DNA of 64,000 bases, taken from assembly GCA_037013495.1 (NCBI GenBank), contig CM072806.1:49379814-49443813 (forward strand), given 5' to 3'. The notes beneath the pieces were generated by a model. That model had not been told where the DNA came from, ran no database searches, and saw only the letters and a list, made by a program, of their open reading frames with translations. This document shows positions 46,683 through 58,528 of this stretch, one piece after another; positions within the stretch are counted from its first letter, which is position 1; each line of letters opens with the position of its first letter. This DNA is from Hippophae tibetana. Taxonomy: Eukaryota > Streptophyta > Magnoliopsida > Rosales > Elaeagnaceae. Both the position numbers and the translations under genes were made by a program.

Positions 46683-48015
46683 ATCAAATTCTTAAAGAAG
46701 AAGGATCCAACGAATCAACCTAGACATAACATCCTTCTTGCCAAACAAATAATGAAGTGTTATATGATCATCAAACACTATCACCTTTGTACCAATGGGG
46801 TAAGACCGAAATTTTTCACAAGCAAACACCATAGTAAGCATCTTCTTCTGTGTTGTTGTATAATTCAATTGGGCTTCATTTAATTTCCAACTTGCATAAT
46901 ATATGGCCCTAAATAGTTTGTCTCACATTATTGGTGTTGAAATCAGTTTCTCCTTGATGACATTAAAGGCCTGCAAACAAAAATCATCAAAGTCAAATGT
47001 AGAATTTTTTTCAAGAAGATTATATAAAGGTTTAGAGAGTTTAGAAAAATCCTTTATAATTTTTCTATAAAATCCTACATGTTCTCAACAACTTTTGATT
47101 CCCTTCAAATTCTTTGGAGGTAGTTGTTTTTCTATGGTTGCAATTTTAGCTCGATCAACCTCAATTCCTTTAGATGACACTCTATGGCCAAGCACAATCC
47201 TTTCTTGAACCATGAAATTACACTTTTCCTAATTTAGGGCAGGATTTTTATCTTCACATATCTGCAAAACAAGAGCTAAACTATGCAAACAATAATCAAA
47301 ATATGTAACAAAAACTGAAAAAGCATCCATGCAAATTTCAATTATATCTTCCACTATATTAGAAAAAATAGCCATCATGCAACATTGAAATGTTACTGGG
47401 TAATTGCACAATCCAAAAGGCATCATTCTAAAAGAAAAATGTTTCGTATGGGCATGTGAATGTATTTTTCTCCTTATCTTCGAGGGTATGGCTGATTTTA
47501 CCCCAAATAATCATCTAAGAAGCAATAATAGGGATATCCATCCAATCGATCTAACAATTGATCAATGAATGGAAAATGATCATTCCTTATTGCTTTGTTT
47601 AACTTGTGATAATCCATACATACACGATAACATGTGACTATTCTTGTAGGAATAAGCTCATTGTTGTCATTTTCACCACCGTTATTCCACCTTTTTTTGG
47701 CACAGCCTGCACTGAACTTACCCATGAGTTGTCTCAAATAGCATAAATAATTCCAACATTGAAGAGCTTCAAAATTTCAACTCTTACAAATTCCTTCATT
47801 GTTGGATTTAATCTTCTTTGGGGATTAAGTGATGGTTTATAAAGCTCATCCATTAGAATCTTGTGCATGCAAATGGAAGGACTTATACCTTTTATATTAC
47901 AGATAGTCCATCCCAAGGTTATTCTATGCTCCTTTAACACATGTGGAAACTTTCCCTCTTCTTTATGATTAAGAAATGTCGTAAAAATCATAGAAAAGGT
48001 GTAACTATCACCCAA
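46683..48015 (-). pseudogene. Athila-type reverse transcriptase and RNase H remnant
   Basis: Minus-strand order: EHRITLGWTICNIKGISPSI (47935 down), RRLNPTMKEFVRVEILKLFN, YRVCMDYHKLNKAIRNDHFP and FIDQLLDRLDGYPYYCFLDD. MMPFGLCNYPVTFQCCMMAI follows, then the catalytic box as EICMDAFSVFV, where the family has MDDFS, so one catalytic Asp is lost. Below 47230 RT end and RNase H pieces continue in broken frames to 46683. Non-functional. Confidence 0.88.
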
Positions 48016-48129
48016 AAATACATAGCAAAGATGATCAAGAAATTACTTCAACTTTGGAGTTGTAGTTTGTTGCACTTTTTCTGTAGAGATTACAGAATCT
48101 GTCTTTGCCACCATCGGCTCTAGCCTCTC

Positions 48130-49440
48130 CACTTCTTTGCTAAATAATGTAATCTGCTACAATGCTTCCAATGCAAATACATAGTAGAGATATTCTTTAC
48201 TAACAATAGGTAAATTAGATTCACAAATAGCAGAATTATTGAAATCATAAGCATAAGATGAAGTGATGATACATCGTTCTAAGTGATCGGTTGGTATATC
48301 TTCTTGAAAGGCTTTTACTTCACATTGTTCAATGATATCTATCCGAAAGTAAGTGCATAGAACTTTTGGAAATCTCATGGCTTCTTAGATGTTGAATGTA
48401 GCCTCTTCCTTATTCCCTCTCAATGTTAACTCACCATTTTGAACATCCATTAAATCCCTTCTAGTTTCCAAGAATAGCCGGCCAAGCATTAATGGGACAT
48501 GTTGGTCTTCATTCATATCTAACATCACAAAATCAACAGGAAAAATAAATTTATCCACCTTTACCAAGACATCTTCTATGATTCCATGTGGACACTTGAT
48601 GAATCAGTCTACTTATTGCAGAGAAAATGTTGTTTATTTCATCTCTTCAAGTCTCTATTTCCTATAAACATACAGTGGCATAAGATTAATGCTAGTACCA
48701 AAATCACATAAAATTTTATCAAAAAATGAATTTTCAATAGTACAAGGCAAAGTGAAAGTCTCTATATCTTTTAATTTTTGAGGTAATTTCTTTTGAAGAA
48801 TGGCACTGCATTCTTCAGAAAGCTTCACTGTTTTGAACTTCTCTAACCTTTTCTTCTTGGAAATAATGTTCTCTAGGAATTTGGCATAATTTGGCATTTG
48901 TTCTAAGGTATCTAGAAAAGGAATATTTATGTGAATTTTCTTAAAATATTCAAAAACTTAGAAAATTACTTATCTAATTTTGGTTTTGAAAACGTTGACG
49001 ATAAAGAAGTGGAGTAGAGATAATAGAACGATTGTTAGGAAATGAAATTGATAGAGGCATGTCAGTCTCTCTTAGTATATCATCAACAATCTCTTCTTCT
49101 TCTACTTTGTTATTGCTTTAGCCATTGTTTGGAGCTGTAGGGGTGGACTTGGTTTCCTTTGATGATGACTTCTCAATTTCTCTTCCACTCCTAAGTGTAA
49201 TGGCCTTGCATTGTTCCTTTGGATTCACTTATGTATTACTAGGAAAAGTTCCTCTTTGTTAGGCATTGATGGTCATGGCTAGTTGGCCAATTTGCAATTT
49301 AAGATTTTTCATAGTGGCTCTCATATTGCTATAATGAGTCTTAATGTTATCCAGCCATGAATCACTCTTTTTAAACTTTGATTTGGTCTCCTCAATAAAG
49401 GAAACCATGATCTAAAAGTTCTTTCAATATTTGGATCAAA
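48130..49440 (-). pseudogene. Athila-type gag C-terminus and protease remnant
   Basis: From 49440 on the minus strand: NLKLQIGQLAMTINA (gag end), VNPKEQCKAITLRSGREIEK, and IHINIPFLDTLEQMPNYAKF at about 48930. SEECSAILQKKLPQKLKDIE and the protease core ILCDFGTSINLMPLYVYRK follow, with Phe-Gly-Thr in place of the usual Leu-Gly-Ala at the active site. FVMLDMNEDQHVPLMLGRLF continues to about 48490, then the linker to RT. The N-terminal half of gag and the 5' LTR are missing; the element is truncated here against a LINE fragment. Confidence 0.83.
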
Positions 49441-49559
49441 GGGAATAATGTTTCGAGTTCTAGCATGGCGCTTCCAACGTCAAAAACAAACCTAGAGAAG
49501 TTGAGATGTCAATCTTTTGTCAAACAAGAGACTGTCTGCTGAGTTGAACTATAAAGAAG

Positions 49560-49872
49560 TTGAGAAAATTCCTCGACCCTTTTAAAACTTTGTTGACTTC
49601 TTATTGATGATAAAAAATCTTTATGTTATGAAATACATCATTTCATAGCCATAAAATCCGTTCCATTTGTAAATGAGCCACAAAGATTAAAGTATTCCAC
49701 ATTTTATAAAGAAATGTTCCACATCTTCTACTTCTTTCTTGCACAAATGACAATTTAAATCTTCAAAGAACGTGCAAACACTTAGTTTCTATTTAGTGCA
49801 TAAATAGTTATTAGCCATTTTCAGAGCAGGATCATATATCGTTCATGTATGGTAGCTTTCCAAATTATTCGG
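49560..49872 (-). pseudogene. LINE 3' part with zinc-binding (zf-RVT) motif, left half of split LINE
   Basis: On the minus strand: KMANNYLCTK, a stop, KLSVCTFFEDLN, then CHLCKKEVEDVEHFFIKCGI at about 49752-49693. The Cys-x2-Cys...His...Cys pattern is the zinc-binding domain after the RT in plant LINEs. The fragment abuts the Athila-type element at 49873. Its upstream part resumes at 61074. Confidence 0.78.
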
Positions 49873-49877
49873 AGTTC

Positions 49878-51368
49878 TGACGACTCTATGAAAGTATAGT
49901 TATTAGCGCACTTTTTTACTTAATATTTACTTGTTTTATTCAATCAATAGTATTTTTATCGCCAAAAATATTAAAATCTAAACTTTTTAGTGAAAATATA
50001 ATTTATGGAATTTTTTGGGATTTTTTATGAATTTTTACTACAAGACTAATCAAGAGCTACCACGTGGCCTGCCATGCAACCAGGGGAGTTGACTCAACAA
50101 GCCACATGGATGCCACATAAGCAAAAAGAGTGAATCATGCTACACTGCATGTAAGGAGTATGAAACACATGCCACATGTCAACAAAGCGTTCAATCCGAG
50201 TTTGGGCTCGGTCAAAACTCGTTGCAATGTGTCGCTACACCATTGCTCCACGTGTTCCACTCGTGCACCATGCCATTTGTTTCTACGAATCATGTTGCAC
50301 CTCATCACGCTGAATCAGCAAACGTTGACTCTAACCAGTCTCCCCTACCAAGCATGGCTCTCTGATTCACCTAATGAATTCATGTTGCCACGTGTCGCAC
50401 TATGATTGACTTGCCTATCAATTTTGGTTATAGCCCTTGATATAAAGCTGATCTGATGATCCAGATCGCACTTGAGCTATATTTAAGCCCCCAATCACTC
50501 CATAAACCCTAAGTGGCCATCATTAGCTTAATTTTGGTCAATTTTTGGAGCTAAAAAGAGAGAAAATACAAAACATTTCAAGAAGGGACACAATTTTGGT
50601 GGAGATTAAAACTACGATTCAAGAGATTGATTGTATTTCTTCTTTTACTCCTTTCTTTATCAATTTTTATGTCTTTCTTTATGAAAAACATGAGTTTTAT
50701 GTATACAATTATGTGTAATTAATTTATTAATCTAGAGATCTTACGAACTCAATTTTAACGATGTGATGATTTAATATTTTACCCCAATTATAATTATAAT
50801 TTAATTATATTATTTAATCTCATTTGTATGTTATTAATTACTTGGCCAACAATTTTCTATAGATTTGAGAGAATTATTTAATTGTTTGTCTTGATTAAAT
50901 AACATACATAGTTTCTATGCAACTATGTATGATTCTTATGTATGTGATCCATAATTGATGAACTTAATGAGTATTATGCAATTTAATTGGCATGAGAGTG
51001 TGATTAAATTAATTACTATATGATGTGTAGTTTATTTGAGAGAGGAATACATGTTGTGTTAGATTCAATTTATAATGTAATTAATTGATAATTATTTTGA
51101 AAAAATTTAGCAATTCGCATGTTTAGAAAATTGGGGGATGAAGTATTCCTCGATAGTTTCTCATATATATTCTTAGTTACCAAAATCTCATTTAATTAAT
51201 TATTGCTATTTACTTTTAGTTATTTTAATTTTGCTTCCTAAAAATATAAAAAAACAAAAAAAAAATATTTATTTTTTTAGTTTTAAAAATTAGTTTATAA
51301 TAAAATAATTTTTGTGGGAACGATCTTTTTTTATCATTATATTACTTTTTACGATATGTATACTTGCA
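49878..51368 (+). repeat. 5' LTR of the 11.2-kb Athila-type element
   Basis: This aligns with 59660-61040: TGACGACTCTATGAAAGTA at the start, CACGTGG-containing U3, and TTAATTGATAATTATTTTG near the end. A TATA-like TATATTTAA lies at 50478-50486. The terminal ~45 bp and the primer site present in related elements are missing, replaced by AT-rich leader, so a small deletion covers the LTR-PBS junction. Confidence 0.87.
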
Positions 51369-51659
51369 TATTTTTCTTTACTTTAATTTTACTTTTAATT
51401 TACTTATTTTCTCTTAGTGACTTATTTATTTATTTATTTTAGTAAATTTATTTTATTTGTTTATTTAACTTTAATTTATTTATTTAGTTGTATATTTTTT
51501 TTATTTAGTTTTTATTTAGACATCTCTTTTAGTATTTTAGAAACACAGTTGAGTATATTGCTTGAATAGAGTTCATGAGGGAGAAATCTTACCTTTGGAT
51601 CTTGAAATTGAGCAACTTTAAGATCAATTAGGAAACAAGTTGTCACCCAAGATGAAAAA
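51369..51659 (+). other. Leader between 5' LTR and gag
   Basis: AT-rich. No primer-binding site is visible, although related elements in this window have one. A frame upstream of ATG 51660 reads EILPLDLEIEQL, resembling the N-terminal gag text of this lineage, so gag may have started earlier. Confidence 0.6.
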
Positions 51660-52868
51660 ATGGCTAATCCATTAAGCATAGACAATAATGAGCTAAACTT
51701 AAACAATCAAATGCTTTTGATGGATGATAGAGATAGAGCTATAAATGAATATGCAATACCTATGTTAGAAGGGATGAATCCAAGTATTAGAAGGTCAAAC
51801 ATTCAAGCTAATCAATTTCAACTAAAGTCAATGATGTTTCAAATGCTACAAACAATTGGACTATTCAGTGGATTACCAATAGAGGATCCTCATCTTCATC
51901 TCAAATTGTTTATTAAAGTTGTAGATTCATTTAAGTTTAGTGGTGTGACCGATGAGGCATTTAGGCTTAGATTGTTCCCTTACTCTTTACGAGATCGTGC
52001 TCGAGCTTGGCTAAACTCTTTTCCACATGATTTCATTACAACTTGGAATGGTTTGGCAGAGAAATTCTTGATAAAATATTTTTCACCAACAAAGAATGCC
52101 AAGCTTAGGGATGACATTACTTCCTAGCAACAATACAAAGGAGAATCTTTATATGAAGCATGGGAAAGATTCAAGTAATTGTTAAGGAAGTGTCCTCATC
52201 ATGGTATTCCTTCTTGGATTCAAATGGAGACTTTTTATCATGGTCTCAATGCTCAAACAAGAACTATTTTTGATGCATCTACTAATGGAGATTTGCTAGC
52301 CAAATCTTACAATCAAGCTTATGATTTACTTGAGAAAATGGCTAGTAATAACTATCAATGGCCAATGGACAGAATGATAGCCATAAGAAAGTAGCCGAAA
52401 TGCATGAGGTAAATGATATGACAATACTTACAACTCAAGTGCCATCTTTGGTTAATTTCTTGAAGGCTTAAAACTCACTAATGAGTATAAACCAGGTCCA
52501 AAATTCAGGAGTATCATGTGTGTTTTGTGGAGGAGCTCATTTGTTTGATAATTGTCCAGATAATTCTGAATCGGTATTCTATGTGGGTAATGTGAATCGA
52601 AACAATAATCCATACTCGAACATATATAACCCAGGATGAAGACAATATTCAAATTTCTCTTGGAGTAATAACAACAATCAAGGTGGTAATCAATTTAACC
52701 ATCAATCGTTTCCATCACCTAGTTTTCAACAACCACATTAATCACAAGCCCAAGAGAAGAAGCCATTTATTGAGGACAATACAAATGCTTTAATAGGGAT
52801 GATGAAATACTTCATCCAATTAGTAAATACCAAAGTCTCCACTCAAGAGGCTTCAATTTGAAATTTAG
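51660..52868 (+). pseudogene. Athila-type gag, N-terminal part (interrupted by solo LTR)
   Basis: The reading frame starts ATG at 51660 (MANPLSIDNNELNLNN). The core shows GLPIEDPHLHLKLFIKVVDS, LRLFPYSLRDRARAWLNSFP, WNGLAEKFLIKYFSPTKNAK, HGIPSWIQMETFYHGLNAQT and YDLLEKMASNNYQWPMD. A zinc-knuckle-like CVFCGGAHLFDNC follows near 52530. Stops at about 52124, 52176 and 52392 show decay. The frame reads NLEN at 52868-52873, exactly where the solo LTR begins, and resumes QMGKIA at 54782. Confidence 0.92.
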
Positions 52869-54781
52869 AAAACTGACGAGTGCTTAAAAAGCACTAAAAT
52901 AACCATGATTTTATGCACATTAATTGATTAAAAATATATATATTTATATGTTTTATCATATATTTATATAAATTTGTCTTCTTCGGAATCACGGGTATTT
53001 TTATTATTTTTCAGGTATTTTGGCTTAAAAACGCAACTTAAAGACTCAAAGAGGAATACTGGAAGCAATACATCACAAATATATTAATAAATAAATAAGG
53101 AAAGGTCAACAAATATGGAAAAATTGGACAAAATGGGTCAAAAAAGTCAAAAATGTCAAAGAGGATAAAATCGCGCCGCCGCGTCGCGAAGCTGCCCAAC
53201 CGCGCGCTCCCAAGCCCAATCCTGTGCACGCCTGTCTCCTAATCCGCGCGTGCCCTGGGCGCCCAGTAGCCCTTCCGCGCGCGCCGATGCCTTTTTGCCC
53301 CATTTTTCACGTGCAGCCGCCCATGACGTCATGCTGACATCATCAATGACCTCAGCAATTCCATTACGTGTTTTTACATTTTTTTACTCATTTTTTCTCT
53401 CCATCCTCACCTATAAATACCCCCATTCCCTTCACTTCTAAACACACCTTCAAAACACACTTCTCTCTTCTTTCTTTCTCTCTTTTCTTAGATTTTTAGT
53501 TTTCTTTAGTTTTTTTTTAGTTTTTCTTAGTTTTTAGTTAATTTCTCTTAGTTTTAGAGTTCTTCCCTTTTTGGGAAGAACTAGTTATGTTTATGTAATT
53601 TATTAGCTTTTTGATTCAATAAATGGAAGTGCAAATTCCGTTGGAGGTTTTCCAGCAACGGGAATAACGTCGAAGTTCTGTAAGGATTTTATTTTCTTTA
53701 CAGTTATTTTTATGTTTTATTCTTACATGTTATATTTAATTTGTCTGTGATTAAATTTAACTGTGTTGGTTGTTTAGTAAACATGATGTAATAATAACGT
53801 TGTTATGCTTGCGAAATATTAAATAGGTAAAAATCTCTAAAATGAATTGATTTTGTTTTTATTCAAGATTTTATATTAAGAATGTTAGAGAGAAATATAT
53901 TATTTTTCATTACAAACTTAAACCTAAAAATTAGATTTTAAGGTTTAGTTATCCGGTCTGATTTAGAGTAGTGCTCTTTTATTTGATGCTACAATCGCCC
54001 GGTAGTTAGAGTGAAGCTCTATTTCAAAAGTTTTTATAAGAATTATTATCTGAAAATGTATTGACAACATGTTTTCGGTAGTGATTTTAAAACTTGAAAG
54101 TTAGTACTCGGATAACTAAATTCTTAGGTTTAATTTGGACACCTTGAATAAAGTTTAAACTGTCTAACCCCACCAAAGGTGGCATTTAAATGGTTCATTT
54201 TCAATCTCTTAGAAAAAGGAATTAATTTAATTAAGCAAATTGGTCATCAACCCCACCCATAGGTGTTAATTGATTTGTTTAGTTAACAAAGAATATCTAA
54301 CCCCACCAAAGGTGGTATTCATACAAAAAAATGGAGAATCAATAAATATCAATTCATATCTTTAAAAACCTAGATAATATGAGCAAGCATAATTAACTTA
54401 GTTATTATATCCATAAATACTCCGCCATTATAAATGATAAAATTTACATAAATGTTTATTGAATCTATGTTTATTTTTATGTAAGTAGATTAAAAACATA
54501 AAACCCCAAAATATCGTGACAGGATGTTTAGGATTTAATTTCGTTTTTAAAAGTTTGAATAATAAATTAAAAACCACATACATTTTTTCCTTAGATCGAC
54601 CTTGGGAGTATACTTATCATTTTCTTCGAAATGATTCGTGCACTTGCGAGAGTTTTATAAATATTAAAACCAAAGTATTGGCAAGAATCGGCGATGCCGG
54701 TTTTCGCTCATCAAGTTTTTGCCGCCGTTGCCGGGGATGGCATCAAAGTTTTTGGCAATCCTGATTCTGCTCATCAAAAAC
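52869..54781 (+). mobile_element. Solo LTR (family R, copy 2), 52874-54776, TSD AAAAC
   Basis: This starts TGACGAGTGCTTAAAAAGCA and is flanked by perfect AAAAC duplications (52869-52873, 54777-54781). TATA box TATAAATA is at 53412-53419. It is the least decayed copy: GC-rich U3 near 53170-53300 keeps many CG sites. The usual LTR end (CTCATCA, 54713) is followed by ~63 bp with a primer site (TTTTTGCCGCCGTTGCCGGGG) and a second CTCATCA end at 54776, so the insertion carries a short piece of internal DNA. It splits a gag reading frame. Confidence 0.92.
54714..54776 (+). other. Extra 63-bp tail with Athila/Tat-type primer site at the end of solo LTR copy 2
   Basis: AGTTTTTGCCGCCGTTGCCG followed by GGGATGG matches the Athila/Tat primer site next to a 5' LTR. 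The tail then runs to a second TCATCA before the TSD. It shows that family R is an Athila/Tat-type LTR and that this copy is not a simple solo LTR. Confidence 0.8.
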
Positions 54782-55098
54782 CAAATGGGGAAAATTGCTC
54801 ATGCCATAATTCAAAGGCCTCAAGGTAACCTTTCAAGTGACACAATTATAAACCCAAGAAGATAAGGTAAGGACAAGTGCAACAACATAACCTTAAGGAG
54901 TGATAAAACTTTAGAACATGGATATAAGATATAAAAGGATAAGGAGAAATAGGAAATTAAAAAGGATGAAGAGGAACTGGTGGATAAAGATAGCATTGAA
55001 AAGGAAATAAGTCAGCCAAAAAAGAACAACCTCTGCAAACCCACTATTCCTTTCCCTCAGAGACTGCACAAGAAAAATTCGAATATGTAGTTTTTAAA
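54782..55098 (+). pseudogene. Athila-type gag, C-terminal part after the solo LTR
   Basis: The frame reads QMGKIAHAIIQRPQGNLSSD followed by NPRR, then charged text with several stops (about 54870-54950). It ends PTIPFPQRLHKKNSNM, the usual proline-rich junction to the protease. This is the direct continuation of NLEN at 52873. Confidence 0.88.
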
Positions 55099-55099
55099 A

Positions 55100-56040
55100 T
55101 TTTTGGAAGTCTTCAAGAAGATGCACATAAGCATACCATTTGTAGAGGAACTTGAACAAATGTCATCTTATGCCAAATTCATGAAGGATATACTACCAAA
55201 GAAAAGGAGGCTTGGAGATCATGAAACAATAACCTTGACTGAAGGTTATAGTGCCATCCTTAATAGAAAATTACCACAAAAACTGAAAGATCCAAGTAGT
55301 TTTGACATTCCTTGCACTATTGGGAACATCCATTTTGGCAAGGCACTATGTGACTTGGGTTCTAGCATTAGCCTCTTAACATTATCGGTCTTCAAGAAAT
55401 TGGGGGTTGGTAAATCAAAACCCATTTCAATAACATTATAAATGATAGATAGATCAATTAAGAAACCTCGGGGTATGGTAGAATATTTGTTAGTAAAAGT
55501 AGACAAACTCATCTTTCCAGTGGACTTCATTGTGCTAGAAATGGAAGAGGATCATGACATTCTTATCATAATTGGTCGTCCATTCTTAGCAACCGGAAGA
55601 ACACTCATTGATGTACAAAAAGGTGAACTTACAATGAGAGTGCAAGATGAACATATAATGTTTAAAGGTTTTAAAACATCTAAACCCCCTAATATTGATA
55701 GTGCAAATGAATGCTTAAGAATAAATGTTACTAAATGTGGGGACAACTTAAAAGAATCTGCTGAGTCGCCCATATTTTAGACTATTACACGTGATGTTAT
55801 GAACAAGGATATAAAATCACCAGAAAAACAACTCAACCTGTTTTAACTTTGAAAGTATGGCATCGAAGGTTGACATTGTAAACTGTGTGAAATTTTTGGA
55901 GGATGCGCTTGGACACGTGATAGCTCTACCGATTATGAAGAATTTGGAGATAGATCAAAGCTCAAAACATCAATTGAAGAGCCACCAAGTTTGGACCCCA
56001 CACTTTCACCCTTCTATCCCCAGTCAAGTACAAAAGTGAA
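55100..56040 (+). pseudogene. Athila-type protease and linker remnant
   Basis: FLEVFKKMHISIPFVEELEQ leads to KFMKDILPKKRRLGDHETIT, then the retropepsin core FGKALCDLGSSISLLTLSVF (usual LGAS; here LGSS). A stop at 55439 separates VDKLIFPVDFIVLEMEEDHD and IIIGRPFLATGRTLIDVQKG, ending in the KGELTMRVQDE flap region. This is the best-preserved protease in the window. After about 55780 a linker (MASKVDIVNCVKFLED, 55857) continues toward RT in changing frames. Confidence 0.9.
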
Positions 56041-56340
56041 AGAGTCCAATCGAGAGGTGAAAAAGATATTAGAAATACATAAATTGGATGAGTTATCATA
56101 GAGTGCTTATAAGAATGCTAAAAAGTTCAAAAAGAAAACAAAAATATGGCATGTGAAGAGAATTGAGCACCGTGTTTGTGAACTAGAACATAAGGTATCA
56201 TTGGACAAATCAAGACTCAAATTGTTTCCAAGAAAACTCCAAAGTAAATGGACACAAATGGACATACCTTAGAAGTTGATATGACCATTTAGTCAAGGAC
56301 GTTAAACGTGACACTGGTTAGGAGGTAACCCAACGTTATT
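56041..56340 (+). pseudogene. Rump of Athila-type integrase after a large pol deletion
   Basis: SNREVKKILE corresponds to the integrase core end (compare [12 protein letters not shown] at 45.88 kb). It is followed at once by LDELS, stop, SAYKNAKKFKKKTKIWHVK and RLKLFPRKLQSKWTQMDIP, the integrase C-terminus. RT, RNase H and most of integrase are therefore missing between the protease linker and this point, and a second deletion lies inside the integrase. TTAGGAGGTAACCCAACG near 56314 resembles the text after integrase in this lineage. Confidence 0.8.
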
Positions 56341-56683
56341 TTAATTATATTTTCATTGTTTTTGTTTTGTAGGTGAATAAATGTGGAGAGCAATGACACA
56401 ACAAGAATGAGCATTTCAACGACAGATGTGGTGTGCCATGATTAAGAGAGTTTTCTTTTCTTTTACCTTTTCATATTTATATGTGCACATTGGGGATAAT
56501 GTGCAATTTAAGTTTGGGAGATGAAACTTCATTTTCTACATTAATTGTTCTACTATACATTTTGAAATTTTTGAATTTTTTTTTAAGGAATTTTTTATTT
56601 TTAGGATGTTTTTAATCATAATTTGGGTAGAAATTGATAAATATATGGAAACTAAATGCATGCATACTTGATATGAAACATAT
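56341..56683 (+). other. 3' non-coding region of the Athila-type element (left part)
   Basis: Non-coding DNA between integrase and the solo LTR, including TTTAAGTTTGGGAGATGAAA near 56507. It continues after the solo LTR at 58529. Confidence 0.7.
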
Positions 56684-58528
56684 GAACTTGATAAGTGCTT
56701 AAAAGTACTAAAATTACCATAATTTTATGTACTTTAATTGATTAAAAAGATTTATATTTATATGATTTTATCATATTTTTATATAAATTTGTCTTTTCGA
56801 AATCATGGGTATTTTTATTGTTTTACAGGTATTTTTTCTTCAAAAAAATAACTTAAAGACTCAAAGAAAAATATTAGAGGTAATACATCACAAATATATT
56901 GATAAAATAAATGACAAAAAGTCAAAAAGATGGAAAAAAAATGGATCAAAAAGGTCAAAAATGTTAAAAAAGATGAAATAGCACGCACAATTGCCTATCC
57001 GCACCGAGCAATGCACGCAACGTGATCAAGTGTGCTCATTTGTGCCCATTTGCATGCATCCACACGAACAATGTCGAACCTGCACACGCATCCGCCTGAA
57101 TCACGCAGAACTCGCGCGTGCCTCTATGCCCATCTACGCCTCATCATGCCAAATTTGAGCACGCCACTACCTGTATCAATGCTTATGTCAGCGCCTATCC
57201 ATTCTGCATCAGCATTGACGTCAACATTCGTTTGTTATGCGTTTTTTCTCACTTTTTTACCATTTTCCTAACCTATAAATACCTTCATCTTCCCCACTAC
57301 ATAAGACACCAAAAAACACACTTCAAATACATTTTCTTAGCTTTTTCTTTCTTTATTTTTTTTAGTTGTAAAGTTCGTCTCTTTTTGAGAAGAATCAACT
57401 ATGTTTTTGTAAATTTATAACTTTTTGATTCAATAAATGGAAATGTAAATCCGTTTGGAGGTTTTCTAGCAACAAAATTAGCATCAAAGTTCTGTAAGTT
57501 TTTACATTTATTTTTTTATATTTTATTCTTACATGTTATATTTAATTTATGTGTGATTAAATTTAACATTGATGACTGTTTGTAAACATAATATAATAAT
57601 AATGTTGTTATACTTGCAAAATATTAAATGGGTAAAAATCTCTATAAAATGAATTGATTTTATTTTTATTCAAGATTTTATATTAAGAATGTTAGAGAGA
57701 AATATATTATTTTTCATTATAAACTTAAATCTAAAAATTAGATTTTAAGGTTTAGTTATCCGGTCTGATTTAAAGTAGTGCTATTTTATTTGTTGGTACA
57801 ATCGTCCGGTAGTTAGAGTGAAACTCTATTTCAAAAGTTTTTATAAAAATTATTATTTGAAAATGTATTGACAACATATTTTCAATAATAGTTTTAAAAC
57901 TTGAAAGTTAGTACTCGGATAATTAGATTCTTAGGTTTGATTTGGACACCTTGAATAAAGTTTAAACTATCTAACCCCATGAAAGGTAGCTTTTAAATGT
58001 TTCATTTTCAATCTTTTAGAAAAAAGAATTAATTTAATTAACCAAATTTGTTATCGACCCCACCTATAGGTGTTAATTGATTTATTTAATTAACAAAGAA
58101 TATCTAACCCCACTAAAGGTGATATTCATATAAAAAAAGAATCAATAAATATCAATTTATATGTTTAATAACCTAAATAATATGAGCAAGTATAATTAAC
58201 TTAGTTATTATATCTATAAATACTCCACTATTATGAATGATAAAATTTACATAAATGTTTATTGAATCTATATCTATATTTATTTTTATGTTTTTAGATT
58301 AGAAAAAACATAAAACCAAAAAAATATCGTGACATGATGTTTAGGATTTAATTGTGTTTTTAAAATTTTGAATAATAAATTAAAAAACACATATATTCCT
58401 TCCTTAGATCGACTTTGGGAGTATACTTATCATTTTCTATGAAATGATTCATGCACTTAATAGATTTTTACAAATATAAAATCAAAGTATTTGCAAGATC
58501 GACGATGCAGGTTTTGCTCATCAGAACT
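56684..58528 (+). mobile_element. Solo LTR (family R, copy 3), 56689-58523, TSD GAACT
   Basis: This starts TGATAAGTGCTTAAAAGTAC at 56689 and ends TTTTGCTCATCA at 58523, with a perfect GAACT duplication on both sides (56684-56688, 58524-58528). TATA box TATAAAT is at 57284-57290. It aligns along its length with copies 1 and 2, but many CG sites of copy 2 are TG or CA here. No internal sequence. It sits in the 3' non-coding region of the 11.2-kb Athila-type element. Confidence 0.93.

Noticed and set aside
53038-53441. Open frames in GC-rich text near 53.2 kb
   Set aside because: They lie in the U3 part of solo LTR copy 2 and are not conserved in copies 1 and 3.
57032-57420. His/Pro-rich open frames near 57.1 kb
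   Set aside because: They lie in the U3 and leader of solo LTR copy 3; the matching frames are absent in the other copies.
52874-58523. A single 5.7-kb LTR element with LTRs at 52874 and 56689
   Set aside because: Each LTR has its own perfect TSD (AAAAC; GAACT), and the DNA between them belongs to the outer Athila-type element, so both are solo LTRs.
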